Shown here in pieces: positions 12,695 through 14,604 of a stretch of DNA of 14,604 nucleotides; the first letter of the stretch is position 1; every line of letters begins with the position of its first letter. A program made the position numbers and the translations under genes. The DNA lies in assembly GCF_934643405.1 (NCBI RefSeq), contig NZ_CAKUCL010000179.1:1-14604 (forward strand), read 5' to 3'. The DNA comes from an uncultured Actinoplanes sp. Lineage in GTDB: Bacteria > Actinomycetota > Actinomycetes > Mycobacteriales > Micromonosporaceae. The notes under the pieces are model-generated. The model did no database searches, was not told the DNA's origin, and saw only the letters and a program-made list of their open reading frames with translations.

Positions 12695-14604
12695 GTGGGG
12701 AGGCAAGATTCACACAACGGTCCCGGGCACGAAGGCGTGTCCGAGCCGCTGAACAGCTCCGAAAACGGTAACCCCGGGCCCGGCGCCGAGTCTGCATCTT
12801 GGTCGTCGTCTTCGTCTTCGTCGTCGTCCGGCGGGACGGCGGAGATCCCTTCGTCTCCTCCCTCTGCAGAGCCCCCAAGTTCCCCGGACCAGGCGAACCC
12901 CTCGTCAGATCTCGGCCAGGAACACCCTGAACCGGCACCCGCGTCAGACGATCGACAGATGAACCCGGACGCCTCAGCCGAGGAACGCGCCCAGAGCCCA
13001 TGGGCGACGGCCCCGGGCGACGGCCCCCGCCCCACCCCACCGGCGCCGGCCACCCCTCCGGCGCCGGCCACCCCTCCGGCCCGGGCATCCGCCGAGCCCA
13101 AGCCACCGGCACCGGCCGCTCCGCCCCCTTCGGCCCCGGCGTCTTCTTCGGCCATCACGTCCCCTTCCGCCCCGGCGGCCCCTTCGGCTCCCGCGTCCCC
13201 TTCGGCCCCGGCGTCACCTTCGGCCGTCACCTCCCCTTCCGCCCCGGCGCCACCTTCGGCCCCCGCGACCCCTTCGGCTCCCCCCGCCGCTTCGGCCCCC
13301 GCGTCCCCCCAGCCGACGCCCTCGGCACCTGCCGCCCCGGTCCCTTCTTCCCCGGCGTCTGGGCCCGCCACATCGCCCGCCTCTGCGTCGGAACCCCCCT
13401 CCGCGCCACACTCGACCGCGCCTGATGCGCCCCGCGAGGCGTCGCGCCCCGACGAGCCTCAGACCACCTCGCCCACCGCGGCAGCGCCTCCGGCGGCACC
13501 GCCTGGCCCGGCTGCGCCTGCGGCTGCGTCGCCTGCCTCGGCCACACCTTCGGCTGCGTCGCCTGCCTCGGCCACACCTTCGGCTGCGTCGCCTGCCCTG
13601 GACGCGCCTCCGGCCTCGTCGTCTGGGCCGGAGGTGCCTCCGGCGTCGTCGCCTGAGCCGCCCACGGCTCCGGTCTCTCCGCCCAGCCGAACCGCGTCGC
13701 CCAGCCCAACCGCCTCCCCAAGTCCTGCCGCGCCAGGGCCGGTCGCGCCTCCGGCCGCAGCGTCAGTTTCTCGGCCAACCGCCGCGCCGACCTCGGGCAC
13801 ACCGGATGCCAGGCCCGCCGCAGCGGGATCTGCCGCCGGGCCGCAACCTGCCGCTCCGCCTGCCGCGACTCCTGGTGCCGTGGCTTCCGCTGCCCAGACG
13901 CCCGCAGCCGCACCCTCCCCTGAGGTCGCTCCACCTGCGGCTTCTCCCGAGTCAGCCGAGCCTCAGGCGCCGGCGTCGCCCGCTCCCGCCCCTTCGCCGA
14001 GTTCTTCTGCGGCCTCATCGCCCGCGGCGGCTTCGGGGTCCGTGCCGCCTGCCACGGCGGCGCAGCCCAGCGGCGCGGCGAGTGCCGCTTCACCGGCTGA
14101 CGCTTCTTCGTCGCAGCCGGGCAGGGCAGCTCCGGCAGATGCACGATCTTCGGAGTCGTCACCGGCCGGGCAGGATTCGCCCTCGCCGACCGTGCGATCT
14201 TCGGCGTCGGTCCCTCCCGCGCCGGCCTCGCGCTCGTCCGCCTGGTTTCCCGCCGCGCCGCCGGGTAGTGAGGCGCCTTCCAGCGGTTCCGCGCCTGCGG
14301 CCCAGCCGGGACCACCGGGTCCGGCCCAGCGTCCCGCTCCCGCCGCGTCGCCCTGGGCTGCCGGCCCCGCATCTGGCCGGGCCTCGGCGGCGCCCGCTTC
14401 CGGTCAGGCGGAACCGAGCCGGGATCCTCGGCCCGCGTCGACCGCACCCGGCATCCCGACGCAGGGTGCGCCCGCGTCTTCTCCGGTCCCGGGCGTTGCC
14501 CTTCCGCCGCCGCACGCGACGGACTCGTCCGGCAGAGGCGCGACGTACGGGCGTGCGTCGGTGCCGGGTTCCGGCGGCAGCTCTGCCCCCGGTGGCTCGG
14601 CCCC
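12695..14604 (+). CDS. Giant Pro/Ala/Ser-rich N-terminal region of an unfinished gene (possible DacB-type D-Ala-D-Ala carboxypeptidase)
   Basis: From GTG 12695 the frame stays open for 636 codons and leaves the window without a stop. I translated every line and found none. The protein starts MGRQDSHNGPGHEGVSEPLN, has a run of nine serines near residue 40, and is then almost wholly Pro, Ala and Ser with some Thr, Gly and acidic residues. I saw one Lys, no Cys, and no hydrophobic segment, so there is no signal peptide or membrane helix yet. Such a region would be disordered and, if a membrane helix follows, cytosolic. The divergent position beside ppa suggests a DacB-like peptidoglycan peptidase, as in M. 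tuberculosis Rv3627c, but no catalytic motif (SxxK, SxN, KTG) is visible. Other products with a long Pro-rich N-terminus are equally possible. Confidence in coding is high; confidence in the product is low. Confidence 0.8.
   Translation, partial: MGRQDSHNGPGHEGVSEPLNSSENGNPGPGAESASWSSSSSSSSSGGTAEIPSSPPSAEPPSSPDQANPSSDLGQEHPEPAPASDDRQMNPDASAEERAQSPWATAPGDGPRPTPPAPATPPAPATPPARASAEPKPPAPAAPPPSAPASSSAITSPSAPAAPSAPASPSAPASPSAVTSPSAPAPPSAPATPSAPPAASAPASPQPTPSAPAAPVPSSPASGPATSPASASEPPSAPHSTAPDAPREASRPDEPQTTSPTAAAPPAAPPGPAAPAAASPASATPSAASPASATPSAASPALDAPPASSSGPEVPPASSPEPPTAPVSPPSRTASPSPTASPSPAAPGPVAPPAAASVSRPTAAPTSGTPDARPAAAGSAAGPQPAAPPAATPGAVASAAQTPAAAPSPEVAPPAASPESAEPQAPASPAPAPSPSSSAASSPAAASGSVPPATAAQPSGAASAASPADASSSQPGRAAPADARSSESSPAGQDSPSPTVRSSASVPPAPASRSSAWFPAAPPGSEAPSSGSAPAAQPGPPGPAQRPAPAASPWAAGPASGRASAAPASGQAEPSRDPRPASTAPGIPTQGAPASSPVPGVALPPPHATDSSGRGATYGRASVPGSGGSSAPGGSA
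13040..13080 (+). repeat. 18-bp tandem repeat in the Pro/Ala-rich frame
   Basis: Two perfect 18-base units (13040-13057 and 13058-13075) are followed by five bases of a third. The length is a multiple of three, so it adds residues without shifting the frame (PAPATP units). Confidence 0.85.
13127..13270 (+). repeat. 72-bp imperfect tandem duplication
   Basis: Units 13127-13198 and 13199-13270 align without gaps; I count 8 differences in 72 bases. A diverged third unit begins at 13271 with CCTTCGGCTCCC. Each unit encodes 24 residues of Pro/Ser/Ala sequence and keeps the frame. Confidence 0.8.
13521..13597 (+). repeat. 30-bp perfect tandem repeat
   Basis: Two identical 30-base units (13521-13550 and 13551-13580) are followed by 17 matching bases of a third. 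It encodes the 10-residue unit AASPASATPS. The perfect identity points to a recent duplication by slippage or unequal exchange. Confidence 0.9.

Noticed and set aside
13000..13425. Plus-strand frame encoding Gly/Pro/Phe-rich repeats (FGPGVPFG-like)
   Set aside because: It looks like an elastic repeat protein but is the shifted frame of the same tandem repeats, short, and without a ribosome binding site.
12682..14447. Minus-strand Gly/Ala- and Arg/Pro-rich frames opposite the Pro/Ala/Ser region
   Set aside because: They are the mirror image of the Pro/Ala/Ser codons. The plus frame has a promoter-like -10, a perfect ribosome binding site and no stop; the minus frames have none of these.

Overview
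This window is high-GC, gene-dense actinobacterial DNA. Codon third positions are almost all G or C, GTG starts are common, several genes overlap by GTGA, and at least two starts look leaderless. The gene content (Crp, endonuclease III, TlpA-like lipoprotein, CoA-type NUDIX hydrolase, MarP, mycosin, EccC, EccD) places it in Actinomycetota. Micromonosporaceae (an Actinoplanes relative) is my best guess, but that is inference from style and synteny, not a search result.

Layout. At 1-170 (minus) is the N-terminus of a Crp-type cAMP receptor protein. It is divergent from a membrane-anchored CapA-like metallophosphatase (376-1581, plus). A plus-strand operon follows: nth (1619-2422), a thioredoxin-like lipoprotein (2419-3090) and a NUDIX hydrolase (3087-3812), each joined to the next by a 4-base GTGA overlap. 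Next is marP (3847-5025), a CvpA-type membrane serine protease with its own apparent leaderless promoter. This crp/nth/tlpA/nudix/marP order matches the Rv3676 to Rv3671c region of M. tuberculosis, as I recall it.

A type VII secretion (T7SS) block follows: mycP (5037-6320, minus), eccC (6466-10407, minus, one polypeptide with three ATPase domains) and divergent eccD (10558-11982, plus). No esx, eccB or eccE gene lies inside the window. eccD converges on ppa (12039-12542, minus, inorganic pyrophosphatase) across a strong 11-bp hairpin.

From 12695 to the window end runs a plus-strand frame with an excellent ribosome binding site and no stop for 636 codons. It encodes an almost pure Pro/Ala/Ser low-complexity region with internal tandem repeats. 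Its position divergent from ppa suggests the start of a DacB-type D-alanyl-D-alanine carboxypeptidase, but no catalytic or membrane domain is reached before the window ends.

Common theme: most genes act at the cell envelope, including two unrelated membrane-tethered serine proteases (MarP and mycosin) lying tail to tail, a periplasmic-type thioredoxin, CapA, the T7SS motor and channel, and perhaps a peptidoglycan peptidase. No tRNA, rRNA, CRISPR array, insertion sequence or phage gene was seen. No gene-free stretch exceeds about 205 bases.
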